Shown: positions 41,535 to 50,158 of the stretch, one piece after another
How the letters are laid out: every line of letters starts with the position of its first letter
How positions within the stretch are numbered: the first letter of the stretch is position 1
DNA from: Hyphomicrobiaceae bacterium
Lineage (GTDB): Bacteria; Pseudomonadota; Alphaproteobacteria; Rhizobiales; Hyphomicrobiaceae
Length of the DNA: 51,777 nucleotides
Reading direction: 5' to 3'
Assembly: GCA_025359185.1 (NCBI GenBank)
Contig: JANYHF010000086.1
Location: forward strand, 1-51,777
Notes under the pieces: generated by a model
What the model was told of the DNA's origin: nothing
Databases searched by the model: none
The model's input: only the letters and a program-made list of their open reading frames with translations
Program-made: the position numbers and the translations under genes

Positions 41535-42965
41535 ATGGACAATGTGCGGGCGGTGGCCGGAGACGCCAGCCGGACTGATAACGGGGGTGGCAGTTTTGAC
41601 ACGAGCGCAGTAGGGGCGATTTCGCCGACCTTGATGCGGGTGGCTGAATTCGTGCTGCAAATGCGTCCGGATTTGCTGCCAGACGCTGCGCGCGAACGGG
41701 CGGCCTATCTGCTGCTCGACACGCTTGGGATTTGCATCGCATCGGCACCGATGGACGCCGGTGTCATTGCACGCAAGACCGCGAGCCTGCTCTATGCCGG
41801 CAGCGAGCCGCAGTATAGTGCGCGGATGCTGTTCGACGGGCGGCGTGTGAGCCTCGCCGGCGCGGCCTTTGCCGCCGCCACGCAGACCGATAATCTTGAC
41901 GGCCATGACGGCTATAATCCAACCAAGGGGCACATCGGGGTCGTGGCGATGCCGGCACTCGCAGCGCTGGCCGAGGCGGGCGCTGACTTGAGCGGGCCGG
42001 AGGCGCTCACCGCGTTGATCGTCTGCTATGAGGTCGCGGGCCGGGCAGGGATTGCTCTGCATGCGTCGGTGAGCGACTATCATACCTCGGGGGCATGGAA
42101 CGGGCTCGGCGTCGCCGCCATGGCGGCGCGACTGAGGCAGCACAGCAAGGCGATGTTGCGTGAGGGCCTCGGGATCGCCGAGTACCACGGGCCACGCAGC
42201 CAGATGATGCGCGAAATCGCGACACCAACCATGCTGCATGACGGCTCGGGCTGGGGCGCGCTTGCCGGTTTGACGGCGGCCGTGCTTGCCGAACAGGGTT
42301 TCACCGGCGCACCGGCAGTGACCGTTGAACATCCCGATATTGCCCTGCACTGGCAGGACCTCGGGAGCTTCTGGCAGATTGAAAAGCAATATGTGAAGCC
42401 CTATCCGACCTGCCGCTGGGGTCATGCGGCGATTGATGCGGTTTGGGATTTGAGACAGCAGCACTTGATCAAGCCGGAGGACGTCGCGGAAGTCCGGGTG
42501 AAGAGCTTTCACTACGCGGTGACGCTCTTCCAGGGCATACCCGATACGACGTCCAAGGCACAGTACAGCCTGTCCTTCGCCGTCGCGGTTATGCTGGCGC
42601 ATGGCCGCATCGGGCTTGAGCACATTTCGGGCGGCGGCCTCAAGGACAAGGTGGTCGCCGCCCTCGTTGCGCGGACGACAGTGACCGAGGAGCCCCGCCA
42701 TCAGGCCCGCTTCCCGGCCGGACGCTGGGCCGACGTCGATCTCGTGCTGAAGGACGGCCGGGTCCTGTCGTCGGGTGACACGCACGCACGCGGCGGGCCC
42801 GAGCGTCCGTTCACGGGCGACGACATCGTGGCAAAGTTCATGGACTTTGCCTCACCTGTCATTGGCAAGCCCCGCGCCGAATGGATCCGTGACGCGGTGC
42901 TTCGGCTCAACCGGCCAACCAGCCGATTCTCGGATCTGGCCGCCCATCTTTACGATCCGCCGTGA
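41535..42965 (+). CDS. MmgE/PrpD-family protein
   Basis: 476 residues with AGAGG upstream of ATG. The family includes 2-methylcitrate dehydratase, cis-aconitate decarboxylase and iminodisuccinate epimerase. Its marks are LLDTLGICIAS near residue 62, AATQTDNLDGHDGYNPTKGHIG near 115, HTSGAWNGLGVAAMAAR near 180 and a KPYPTCRWGHAAIDAV stretch near 290. It probably eliminates water, carboxylate or an amine from a small polycarboxylate. It is the first gene of a four-gene operon and starts 44 bases after the transposase relic. Confidence 0.88.
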   Translation: MDNVRAVAGDASRTDNGGGSFDTSAVGAISPTLMRVAEFVLQMRPDLLPDAARERAAYLLLDTLGICIASAPMDAGVIARKTASLLYAGSEPQYSARMLFDGRRVSLAGAAFAAATQTDNLDGHDGYNPTKGHIGVVAMPALAALAEAGADLSGPEALTALIVCYEVAGRAGIALHASVSDYHTSGAWNGLGVAAMAARLRQHSKAMLREGLGIAEYHGPRSQMMREIATPTMLHDGSGWGALAGLTAAVLAEQGFTGAPAVTVEHPDIALHWQDLGSFWQIEKQYVKPYPTCRWGHAAIDAVWDLRQQHLIKPEDVAEVRVKSFHYAVTLFQGIPDTTSKAQYSLSFAVAVMLAHGRIGLEHISGGGLKDKVVAALVARTTVTEEPRHQARFPAGRWADVDLVLKDGRVLSSGDTHARGGPERPFTGDDIVAKFMDFASPVIGKPRAEWIRDAVLRLNRPTSRFSDLAAHLYDPP

Positions 42966-42971
42966 TCCCTG

Positions 42972-43937
42972 ATGCGCGATCCCGCCGTCATTCTTCATAC
43001 CGACAATCCGGAACCGGCACTGACGGTGGTGCGACGCGCTCATCCGGACCTCGCCATCCATGCTTGTGACAGCTACGAGGGCCTAGTGCCGCTCGTCCGG
43101 CAGACCGGGGCGCAGGTTGTCTATTCGGTTCGGTTCGCCGGCACTCCGAACTATCCCCGCGCCGCACTGCTCGCTTCTCCCAGCCTGCGCTGGCTTTCAA
43201 TCGGCGGGTCGGGGACCGATCACATCCAGCCTTGGGACCCGCTGCGCCTCACCGTCACCAATGCGGCGGGCGTCGCCGCCGCCATGATGGCCGAATACAC
43301 GATCGGCGCCATGCTCCACTTCGCGCTCGGGTTTGGAACATTTGCCCGCGCTCAAGCCCTTCGCCAGTGGACGGCTGGACGGGTCGAGCCGATCGCCGGA
43401 CGAACCTTGCTGATCCTTGGGCTTGGCAAGACGGGGCAAGCGGTAGCCCGCCGTGCCAAGGCGCTCGGCCTCTGCGTCCTTGGCGTGCGGGCAAGGCCAA
43501 CGGCGATGCCTGACGTCGATGAAGTGCATGGGATCGACGCGCTACCCGGCTTGTGGGGCCGGGCGGACTACATCGTATGTTGCGTGCCGCTTCTCGCCCT
43601 GACCCGTGGCATGGTCGATGCCGCTGCGTTCCAGGCCATGAAACCGGCTGCGGTTTTGATAGACATTTCGCGTGGCGGCGTGGTTGACATGGCGGCCTTG
43701 CTAGAGGCGTTGCGCGCAAAGCGGATCAAAGGCGCAGCCCTCGACGTGTTCGTGACCGAACCATTGCCAGCCGAGCATCCGCTCTGGGCTATGGAGAATG
43801 TGATGATCACGCCTCACTGTTCCTCGGTCTTTGAGGGCTGGGATATGAAGTCCGTCGAGATGTTTTCCGCCAATCTTGCCCGCTTCCGGCGCGGCGAGCC
43901 GCTCGAGAATGTTGTCGATCCGGCGCGAGGCTATTGA
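42972..43937 (+). CDS. D-isomer-specific 2-hydroxyacid dehydrogenase family protein
   Basis: 321 residues. The NAD-binding Rossmann motif is TLLILGLGKTGQAVARRAKA near residue 140. The catalytic triad is visible: Arg in ISRGGVVDM near 235, Glu in VTEPLPAEHP near 259, and His in ITPHCSS near 282. It reduces a 2-oxo acid to a D-2-hydroxy acid or the reverse, in the cytoplasm. It begins six bases after the MmgE/PrpD stop and ends close to the MttB-like start, so it belongs to the operon. The substrate is unknown. Confidence 0.9.
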   Translation: MRDPAVILHTDNPEPALTVVRRAHPDLAIHACDSYEGLVPLVRQTGAQVVYSVRFAGTPNYPRAALLASPSLRWLSIGGSGTDHIQPWDPLRLTVTNAAGVAAAMMAEYTIGAMLHFALGFGTFARAQALRQWTAGRVEPIAGRTLLILGLGKTGQAVARRAKALGLCVLGVRARPTAMPDVDEVHGIDALPGLWGRADYIVCCVPLLALTRGMVDAAAFQAMKPAAVLIDISRGGVVDMAALLEALRAKRIKGAALDVFVTEPLPAEHPLWAMENVMITPHCSSVFEGWDMKSVEMFSANLARFRRGEPLENVVDPARGY

Positions 43938-43954
43938 CCCTTGGAGCTTATGCC

Positions 43955-45493
43955 ATGACTGAAGTTCGAAGGGGTGGCGGGCGGAAATCGCGGGCGGCGC
44001 GCGACGGCACCGGGATCCATCAACTGCCCTGGCAGCTGGTCGAAAACCCCTACACGCCGCTTGAACTTGCCCGTCCGGACGAGATCGAGGCGATCCACCG
44101 AACCTCGATGCGTATCCTGTCGGAACTTGGCATCCGCGTCATGGGAAACCGGGTGATGAGCCTCTTCGAAGCAGCCGGTGCCAAGGTCGACCGGTCGGAG
44201 CAGATCATCCGCATAGATGAGACAATCGTCGCCGCGGCGCTGAAGTCCGTCCCGCCGAGCTTTACACTCACCTCGCGTAACCTCGCGAGACGCTTGAAGA
44301 TCGGCGGCCGCAGCCTGGTGTTCGGTCTCGTCGCCGGGCCGCCCAATGTCCACGACCGGGTGAACGGCCGCCGCTCTGGCAACATGAAGGATTACGAGAA
44401 CTTCATCCGGCTCGCCCACCATTTCAATGCAATCCATATGATCGGCAATCAGGTGACCGCGCCGCAGGAACTCCCCGCCAACTCGCGTCACCTCGACACC
44501 TACCTCGCCAATCTCACCTTGAGCGACCGCACGTATCACTGCACCGCGATCGGCCGTGGCCGGGCCATGGACGGCATCAAGATGATGGCGATCGCGCGTG
44601 GCATCACGCTTGACGAGATGCGGCTTGATCCGGGCGTCACCACCATCATTTCAGTCAACTCGCCACGGTTGTTCGACGAGGCCATGGGCGATGGCCTGAT
44701 GGTGATGGCGGAGCACAAACAGCCGGTTACGATCACACCGTTCACGCTGATGGGCGCGATGACTCCGGTGACACTGCCGGCAGCGCTCGCGCAACAGAAC
44801 GCCGAAGCCTTGTTTGGCATCGTGCTCACCCAGTTGGTCAATCCAGGGGCGCCAGCGATGTATGGCGCCTTCACCTCCAACGTCGATATGCGCTCAGGCG
44901 CACCGACCTTCGGGACCCCGGAAAACACCAAGGCAAACATCATCTCCGGCCAGCTCGCCCGCCGCTATAAGCTGCCCTATCGCACTTCCAACAGCAACGC
45001 CTCCAACACCGTCGATCTCCAGGCCACCTATGAGACCGTCATGGCCACCTGGGGGGCGGTGCTCGGCGGTGGCAACCTCATCTATCACGCCGCCGGATGG
45101 CTCGAGGGCGGGCTGACGGCCTCCTTCGAGAAACTCGTTCTCGATGTCGAAATCCTCCAGAACATGATGGAAATCCTGAAGCCTATCGATTTCTCCGAGG
45201 CTGAGCTTGGCTTCGACGCCATCGCCTCGGTGCCAACGGGGGGCCACTTCTTCGGCGCAGCGCATACCATGGAGCGCTACGAGAAGGCCTTCTATCGGCC
45301 GCTGTTGTCCGACTGGACCAATCACGGGGCATGGGTCGAGGCCGGATCGCATGATGCGCTCGACAAGGCAACCGCCCTTTGGCAGCAGGCACTGCACGAC
45401 TACCAGGAGCCGGTGCTTGATCAAGCGATCCGTGAGGAACTCGATGCCTACGTCGCCAAACGCCGTGAGGAGATTGGTGCCGGCGAGCCGTAA
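43955..45493 (+). CDS. Non-pyrrolysine MttB-like (trimethylamine methyltransferase family) protein
   Basis: 512 residues from ATG 43955, with GGAG nine bases upstream. The family, COG5598, transfers a methyl group from a methylamine or a quaternary amine such as glycine betaine or proline betaine to a Co(I) corrinoid protein. Recognised by IHRTSMRILSELGIRV near residue 55, GPPNVHD near 130, ITPFTLMGAMTPVTLPAALA near 265 and RTSNSNASNTVD near 345. The frame has no in-frame TAG, so it is not a pyrrolysine enzyme; the stop is TAA. No corrinoid-binding protein is encoded nearby. It precedes a DMGDH-type demethylase, suggesting stepwise loss of N-methyl groups. Confidence 0.88.
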   Translation: MTEVRRGGGRKSRAARDGTGIHQLPWQLVENPYTPLELARPDEIEAIHRTSMRILSELGIRVMGNRVMSLFEAAGAKVDRSEQIIRIDETIVAAALKSVPPSFTLTSRNLARRLKIGGRSLVFGLVAGPPNVHDRVNGRRSGNMKDYENFIRLAHHFNAIHMIGNQVTAPQELPANSRHLDTYLANLTLSDRTYHCTAIGRGRAMDGIKMMAIARGITLDEMRLDPGVTTIISVNSPRLFDEAMGDGLMVMAEHKQPVTITPFTLMGAMTPVTLPAALAQQNAEALFGIVLTQLVNPGAPAMYGAFTSNVDMRSGAPTFGTPENTKANIISGQLARRYKLPYRTSNSNASNTVDLQATYETVMATWGAVLGGGNLIYHAAGWLEGGLTASFEKLVLDVEILQNMMEILKPIDFSEAELGFDAIASVPTGGHFFGAAHTMERYEKAFYRPLLSDWTNHGAWVEAGSHDALDKATALWQQALHDYQEPVLDQAIREELDAYVAKRREEIGAGEP

Positions 45494-45550
45494 GCGGCCG
45501 GGGCCTGGCGCCAGCGCACAAAGAAACCATCAAGGCAAGGAACTGACGTC

Positions 45551-47968
45551 ATGCGGACCCACGCACAGGCCGTCGTCATTGGAGGCGGCGTCATTGGTTG
45601 CTCCATCCTCTACCACTTGGCAAAGCTCGGCTGGAGCGATGTCGTCTTGCTCGAGCGCGATGACCTGACGAGCGGCTCGACCTGGCACGCGGCGGCCAAC
45701 ATCCATGGTCTGCACGACGTGACCAACATCAGCCGCCTGCAGCACTACACAATGCGGCTTTATAAGGAACTCGAACAGGAGACTGGCCAGAGTTGCGGCA
45801 TCTTTCAGCCAGGTTCGCTTTACCTGGCGCAGACGCAAGAACGCGAGCACCAGCTGCGGCTGCAGGCGGCCAAGGCCAAGCGCTATGGCATGAACTTCCA
45901 TGAAGTAGACCGGCGCGAAGCGGAGCAGCTGCATCCGCTCGCCAATTTCGACGGCATCCGTTGCATCATGTATGAACCCGACGGCGGCAATGTCGATCCT
46001 TCGGGCGTGACCGCAGCCTATGCCGCCGGCGCCCGCCAGCGCGGCGCCGAAATCCATCGCCAGACGCCGGTCACCGCAACCGAAGCAAAGCCCGATGGCA
46101 GTTGGATCGTTCGGACGCCGAAGGGAGACATCCACACTCAATGGATCGTCAATGCCGCTGGCCTTTGGGGGCGCGAGGTCGCCGCGTTGGCCGGCCTCGT
46201 CTTGCCGTTGATCCCGACCCAGCACCAGTATTTCGTGACTGAGACGATCGCCGAGATCGCCGGTCTTGACCGGCGGCTCCCCTCGCTCGCCGATCGCGAT
46301 GGCGAGTATTATCTCCGGCAAGAAGGGCTCGGGCTGCTGGTCGGCGCCTATGAAAAAGACATGAAGTTCTGGGCGGAAGACGGAACGCCGCTTGATTTTG
46401 GCCGCGATCTCTTTCCCGATGACCTCGAACGCATCGAGCCCAATATGCTGCGCGCCATCGATCGTGTGCCCGCGATCGGCAGCGTTGGCATCAAGCGCGT
46501 CATCAACGGGCCGATGATCTGGTCGCCGGACGCAGCCGCTTTGTTCGGGCCGGTTCCCGAACTGCGAAACTACTTCTGCTGCAATGGTATCATCCCAGGC
46601 TTCTCGCAGTCAGGCGGGCTTGGCCAGCTCGCGGCGGAATGGATGGTCGAGGGCGAACCGCGCCTCGACATGTTCGGCTGGGATCTCGCCCGTTTCGGCG
46701 CCTGGGCCGACAAGGCTTTCACCAAAGCACGGGTGCGTGACCAATACACCAATCGCTTCAAGATCCATTTTCCCAATGAGGAGCGCGCCGCCGGCCGCCC
46801 GGTTCGCGTTCGTCCGGCCTACCCAACCCAAAAGTCCATGGACGCCGTCTTTGGCCTTAACTTCGGCTGGGAGCATCCGTTGTGGTTCTCCGCTGACGGC
46901 GAACCAAAAGAAGAGACGATCGGCTTCACCCGGCAGAATTGGTGGCAGCCGGTCGGGCGTGAGGCGCTGATGCTGCGGGAGAACGCCGGCATCATCGATA
47001 TCTCGAATTTCGCCAAGTACGAGGTGAACGGTCCCGGTGCGCAGGGTTGGCTCGACTTCCTGTTCGCGAACCGGATGCCGCGCGAAGTCGGGCACACTTG
47101 TCTGACGCCGCTGATCAGCAAGCGCGGTGGGGTGGCAGGTGATTTCACGGTCACCAAACTATCGCCCGAGTCGTTCCTGATTGTTGGTTCCGGCATGGCC
47201 GAGCGCTTCCATCAGCGCTTTTTTCAGAGCGTGCCACTGCCCGCAGGCACCACATTCACCTCCCGCACTGAGGCACTCTGCGGGTTCAACATTGCCGGGC
47301 CGAAATCGCGCGATCTGCTTCAGCGTCTCACCAACGCCGATCTCTCCAACTTCGCCTTCCCCTTCATGCGCTCGGCCCGGATTGTCGTCGCCGGGATCGA
47401 CGTGATCGCGATCCGTGTCAGCTTCACCGGCGACCTCGGCTGGGAATTGCACTGCGCCGAAAATGACCAAGTCGCGCTTTACACGTCGCTGCTCGTGGCA
47501 GGCCGTGAGTTCGGAGCCGGGCCGGTCGGCTCGCGTGCTTTGATGAGCCTGCGCGTCGAGAAGGGCTATGGCAGCTGGGGCCGCGACTACAGTCCGGAAT
47601 ACTGGCCGCAAGAGAGCGGCCTCGGCCGGCTGGTGAAGGCCGACAAGGATTTCCTCAACAAGGCCGCCTGGCTGAAAATCGCAAACAACCCAGCTCGCGA
47701 TCTCATGATGATGGTCGAGATTGAGGCCAAGGAAGCGGATGCGACTGGCGGCGAGCCGATATTCCTCCCCGACGGCACGCCGGTTGGCCAGATCAGCTCT
47801 GGCGCCTATGGCTACTTTGTCGGCAAGTCGCTGGGCATTGCCTATCTCAAGGCCGGTTCCGTCAAGCCCGGCGGCGAGGTCAGCGTCGCGATCCTCGGCC
47901 GTCCGCACAAGGCCCGCGTGCTCGGCGAAAGTGCGTTTGATCCAGAGGGCAAGCGTCTGAGGGGATGA
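45551..47968 (+). CDS. Dimethylglycine/sarcosine dehydrogenase-type demethylase (FAD domain plus GcvT domains)
   Basis: 805 residues with AAGGA nine bases upstream. Residues 1-400 form a DAO-type FAD oxidase domain: GGGVIG near 11-16, then LTSGSTWHAA with H46, the position of the covalently flavinylated His in DMGDH and sarcosine dehydrogenase. Residues about 430-800 form the aminomethyltransferase (GcvT-like) folate domain, with GVAGDFTVTKL, the FNIAGPKSRDLLQRL strand and SFTGDLGWELH. It oxidises an N-methyl group and passes the one-carbon unit to tetrahydrofolate. It is the last gene of the four-gene operon. The exact N-methyl substrate is unknown. Confidence 0.92.
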   Translation: MRTHAQAVVIGGGVIGCSILYHLAKLGWSDVVLLERDDLTSGSTWHAAANIHGLHDVTNISRLQHYTMRLYKELEQETGQSCGIFQPGSLYLAQTQEREHQLRLQAAKAKRYGMNFHEVDRREAEQLHPLANFDGIRCIMYEPDGGNVDPSGVTAAYAAGARQRGAEIHRQTPVTATEAKPDGSWIVRTPKGDIHTQWIVNAAGLWGREVAALAGLVLPLIPTQHQYFVTETIAEIAGLDRRLPSLADRDGEYYLRQEGLGLLVGAYEKDMKFWAEDGTPLDFGRDLFPDDLERIEPNMLRAIDRVPAIGSVGIKRVINGPMIWSPDAAALFGPVPELRNYFCCNGIIPGFSQSGGLGQLAAEWMVEGEPRLDMFGWDLARFGAWADKAFTKARVRDQYTNRFKIHFPNEERAAGRPVRVRPAYPTQKSMDAVFGLNFGWEHPLWFSADGEPKEETIGFTRQNWWQPVGREALMLRENAGIIDISNFAKYEVNGPGAQGWLDFLFANRMPREVGHTCLTPLISKRGGVAGDFTVTKLSPESFLIVGSGMAERFHQRFFQSVPLPAGTTFTSRTEALCGFNIAGPKSRDLLQRLTNADLSNFAFPFMRSARIVVAGIDVIAIRVSFTGDLGWELHCAENDQVALYTSLLVAGREFGAGPVGSRALMSLRVEKGYGSWGRDYSPEYWPQESGLGRLVKADKDFLNKAAWLKIANNPARDLMMMVEIEAKEADATGGEPIFLPDGTPVGQISSGAYGYFVGKSLGIAYLKAGSVKPGGEVSVAILGRPHKARVLGESAFDPEGKRLRG

Positions 47969-48077
47969 ACAGTACAGCGATCCGTTCCAACAGCAGACCA
48001 AAATGACAGACGCACCCAAGCGCGACATCATCATCAACGGCATCGACACCGGGTGGTCCCGCGAGTTCCTATGACGT

Positions 48078-48851
48078 TCAGCTCGCCATCCAGCCGCCGT
48101 CGACCATCAGGTTCTCACCGGAAATGAAGGTGCAGTCGTCGCTCGCGAGGAACAGTGCAGCGCTGGCGACATCTTCTGGACGGCCAAGTCGGTGGAATGG
48201 GGTGCGACTGCGGCCGTAGTCGAGGCTTTTCGGATCCTGCGCAATGCCGGGTTTTCCGGTGATGATTCGACCCGGCGCAACTGCGTTGCAGATGATAAAG
48301 TCGCGTCCGTAATCTGCGGCGATCTGCCGGGTGAGGTAGACGGTGGTCGCCTTGCCAACCCCATAAGCGACATCGTTCGGCACCGCGACCATGCCGTGCT
48401 GCGAGGTGATATTGACGATACGGCCGCGTGCTTCCGCGATGATCGGCTGGGTAAGCATTTGCTGGACGGCTCGTTTGCAGCAATAGAAATAGCCGTCGGC
48501 GTTGACACCCATAACGTCGCGCCATTGCTCGTTGGTCGTCTCGGTCAGCCGGGTCGAGGTCCAATGCGTGGCGTTGTTGACGAGAATATCGAGCTTGCCC
48601 CAAGCCGCGACCGCCCCTGTGACCATCGCGTCGACGTCCTCCCACTTGGCGATGTCGCAGTGCTGCCAATGCGCGGTGCCGCCGGCGGCGGCGATTAAAT
48701 CCTCGGTCGGAACGCCACCCTCCTTCGGCGTATGCGTGATGTCGGCCACTATCACCTTGGCCCCCTCGGCCGCGAAGCGCAGGGCGATCGCCCGCCCAAT
48801 GCCCGATGCCGCTCCGGTGACGATCGCCGTCTTGCCGATAAGACATCCCAT
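48078..48851 (-). CDS. Classical short-chain dehydrogenase/reductase
   Basis: 257 residues from ATG 48851 with GGGGAAAA upstream. The TGAASGIGRA motif at residues 12-21 binds NAD(P). NNA follows at 92-94, and the catalytic Ser150, Tyr163 and Lys167 are in place. A C-terminal FLASDDCTFISGENLMVDGGW ending is typical. It oxidises an alcohol or reduces a ketone. It converges on the DMGDH-type gene and is divergent from the 2-oxoglutarate oxygenase, 161 bp away. The Asp at position 37 after the second beta strand suggests a preference for NAD. Confidence 0.92.
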   Translation of the reverse strand: MGCLIGKTAIVTGAASGIGRAIALRFAAEGAKVIVADITHTPKEGGVPTEDLIAAAGGTAHWQHCDIAKWEDVDAMVTGAVAAWGKLDILVNNATHWTSTRLTETTNEQWRDVMGVNADGYFYCCKRAVQQMLTQPIIAEARGRIVNITSQHGMVAVPNDVAYGVGKATTVYLTRQIAADYGRDFIICNAVAPGRIITGKPGIAQDPKSLDYGRSRTPFHRLGRPEDVASAALFLASDDCTFISGENLMVDGGWMAS

Positions 48852-49012
48852 GCTGATTTTCCCCTTACCAATCACGCCAGCCGATCTTCGACTGAGGAGC
48901 CGACCAGCGGACTGTGCCAACAGGTGCGGCTCCTTATCAAGCGAGTCGATGATAGAGTTGTGAACTTGCGAACAGTGCGACAGTCTGGAATCATCACGGT
49001 TCCAATTCCGGA
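48852..49012. promoter_or_regulatory. Divergent promoter gap between dehydrogenase and oxygenase
   Basis: This 161-bp gap should hold both promoters. GGAAT at 48987-48991 and the perfect palindrome ATTCCGGAAT at 49005-49014 give repeated GGAAT/ATTCC half-sites, though the last one overlaps the start codon. No clear -35/-10 pair was found. Confidence 0.3.
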
Positions 49013-49981
49013 ATGTCCACCATGACCATTCCTGTCATTGATCTCTCCCGATACCTGCACGGCGGCGCCGGCGACCGTCGCGCCGTCGCCCGCGAGACCG
49101 ATCGGGTCTGCCGCGAGACCGGCTTTCTGAGTGTCATCGGGCACGGGGTGCCTGAGAGCACAATCAACAACTTGTATGCCGTCACCAAGGCCTTCTTTCA
49201 TCAACCTTTCACCACGAAGATCAAGGTTTGCCAGCCAGGCGCCGCAATCGTCCGCGGCTATATCGGCATGGGCAAGGGCGCGCTTGCATCGACGATGGGT
49301 GAGACGACCCCGCCCGATCTGAAGGAAACCTACAACGTTGGTCCGGAGGGTAGGACCAGGGCCGCTCCGAACCTCTGGCCTGAGAATGATCCGGCGTTTC
49401 GTGCCGCTTTTCTTGCCTATTACGCCGAGATGGATCGTTTCGGCCTCGATCTGATGCGGCTCTTTGCTGAGGCGCTCGACCTTGAGCCCGGACATTTCGA
49501 TGGTGCCTTTGGCCATCATCCAAGCGTCCTCAGTGCTATGTATTATCCCGATCAGCCGGAGCCGCCGCGCGAGGGGCAGTTGCGGGCTGGCGCGCACACG
49601 GATTTTGGTACGCTGACGATCCTCAGGCCCGACAATGCGCCGGGTGGGCTGCAGTTGAAGACAAAGGCCGGCAACTGGCTGCCGGCGCGGGCAGCCAAGG
49701 ACAGTTTTGTCATCAACATCGGGGACATGATGGCCCGCTGGACCAATGACCGCTGGGTGTCGACCCTGCATCGCGTGGCCAACCCGCCGCGCGATCTCGC
49801 CTCCGGCACCGAACGGCTGTCGATCGGGTTCTTCCATCAGCCAAACGACGATTTCATCGTTGACTGCCTGCCGGGTTGCCGCGACGAAAAGGGGCGCGCG
49901 CTCTATCCGCCGGTTGCTGCGGGCGATTACATGACCGCCCGCTTCACCTCGCAGATCGTGTCGTCTCCTCGGGATACTTGA
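49013..49981 (+). CDS. Fe(II)/2-oxoglutarate oxygenase (isopenicillin-N-synthase-like)
   Basis: 322 residues; ATG 49022 is an alternative start. The N-terminal DIOX_N part has IPVIDLSRYL and CRETGFLSVIGHGVPES. The iron ligands are H195 and D197 in AHTDFGTLT and H253 in TLHRVANP, and R268 in RLSIGF binds 2-oxoglutarate. Relatives hydroxylate, demethylate or ring-close small molecules; several bacterial members attack N-methyl or heterocyclic compounds. Here it lies between a dehydrogenase and a hydantoinase, next to N-demethylation genes, so oxidative attack on the same substrate is plausible but inferred. Confidence 0.9.
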   Translation: MSTMTIPVIDLSRYLHGGAGDRRAVARETDRVCRETGFLSVIGHGVPESTINNLYAVTKAFFHQPFTTKIKVCQPGAAIVRGYIGMGKGALASTMGETTPPDLKETYNVGPEGRTRAAPNLWPENDPAFRAAFLAYYAEMDRFGLDLMRLFAEALDLEPGHFDGAFGHHPSVLSAMYYPDQPEPPREGQLRAGAHTDFGTLTILRPDNAPGGLQLKTKAGNWLPARAAKDSFVINIGDMMARWTNDRWVSTLHRVANPPRDLASGTERLSIGFFHQPNDDFIVDCLPGCRDEKGRALYPPVAAGDYMTARFTSQIVSSPRDT

Positions 49982-50158
49982 TCAGTGCCAGCACAAACCG
50001 TTCGGAGATCAACGGGTGTTCACGCGCCGGAATGCCAACGCCGCTGATGCCGTTGACGATACCTGAGTGGCCGCATCCGGACCAAAATCGAGCGCGCCCT
50101 GGACATGGGCACGGTTGTCTCCGAATTGTTCAAGTCGCGCGCTGTGTTTGGCGCCCCG

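Noticed and set aside
43955-45493. Pyrrolysine-containing trimethylamine methyltransferase
   Set aside because: The frame has no internal TAG and continues uninterrupted to TAA, so it belongs to the non-pyrrolysine branch.
48003-48074. Small plus-strand frame of 23 codons after the DMGDH-type gene
   Set aside because: It lacks a ribosome-binding site and has no recognised similarity.
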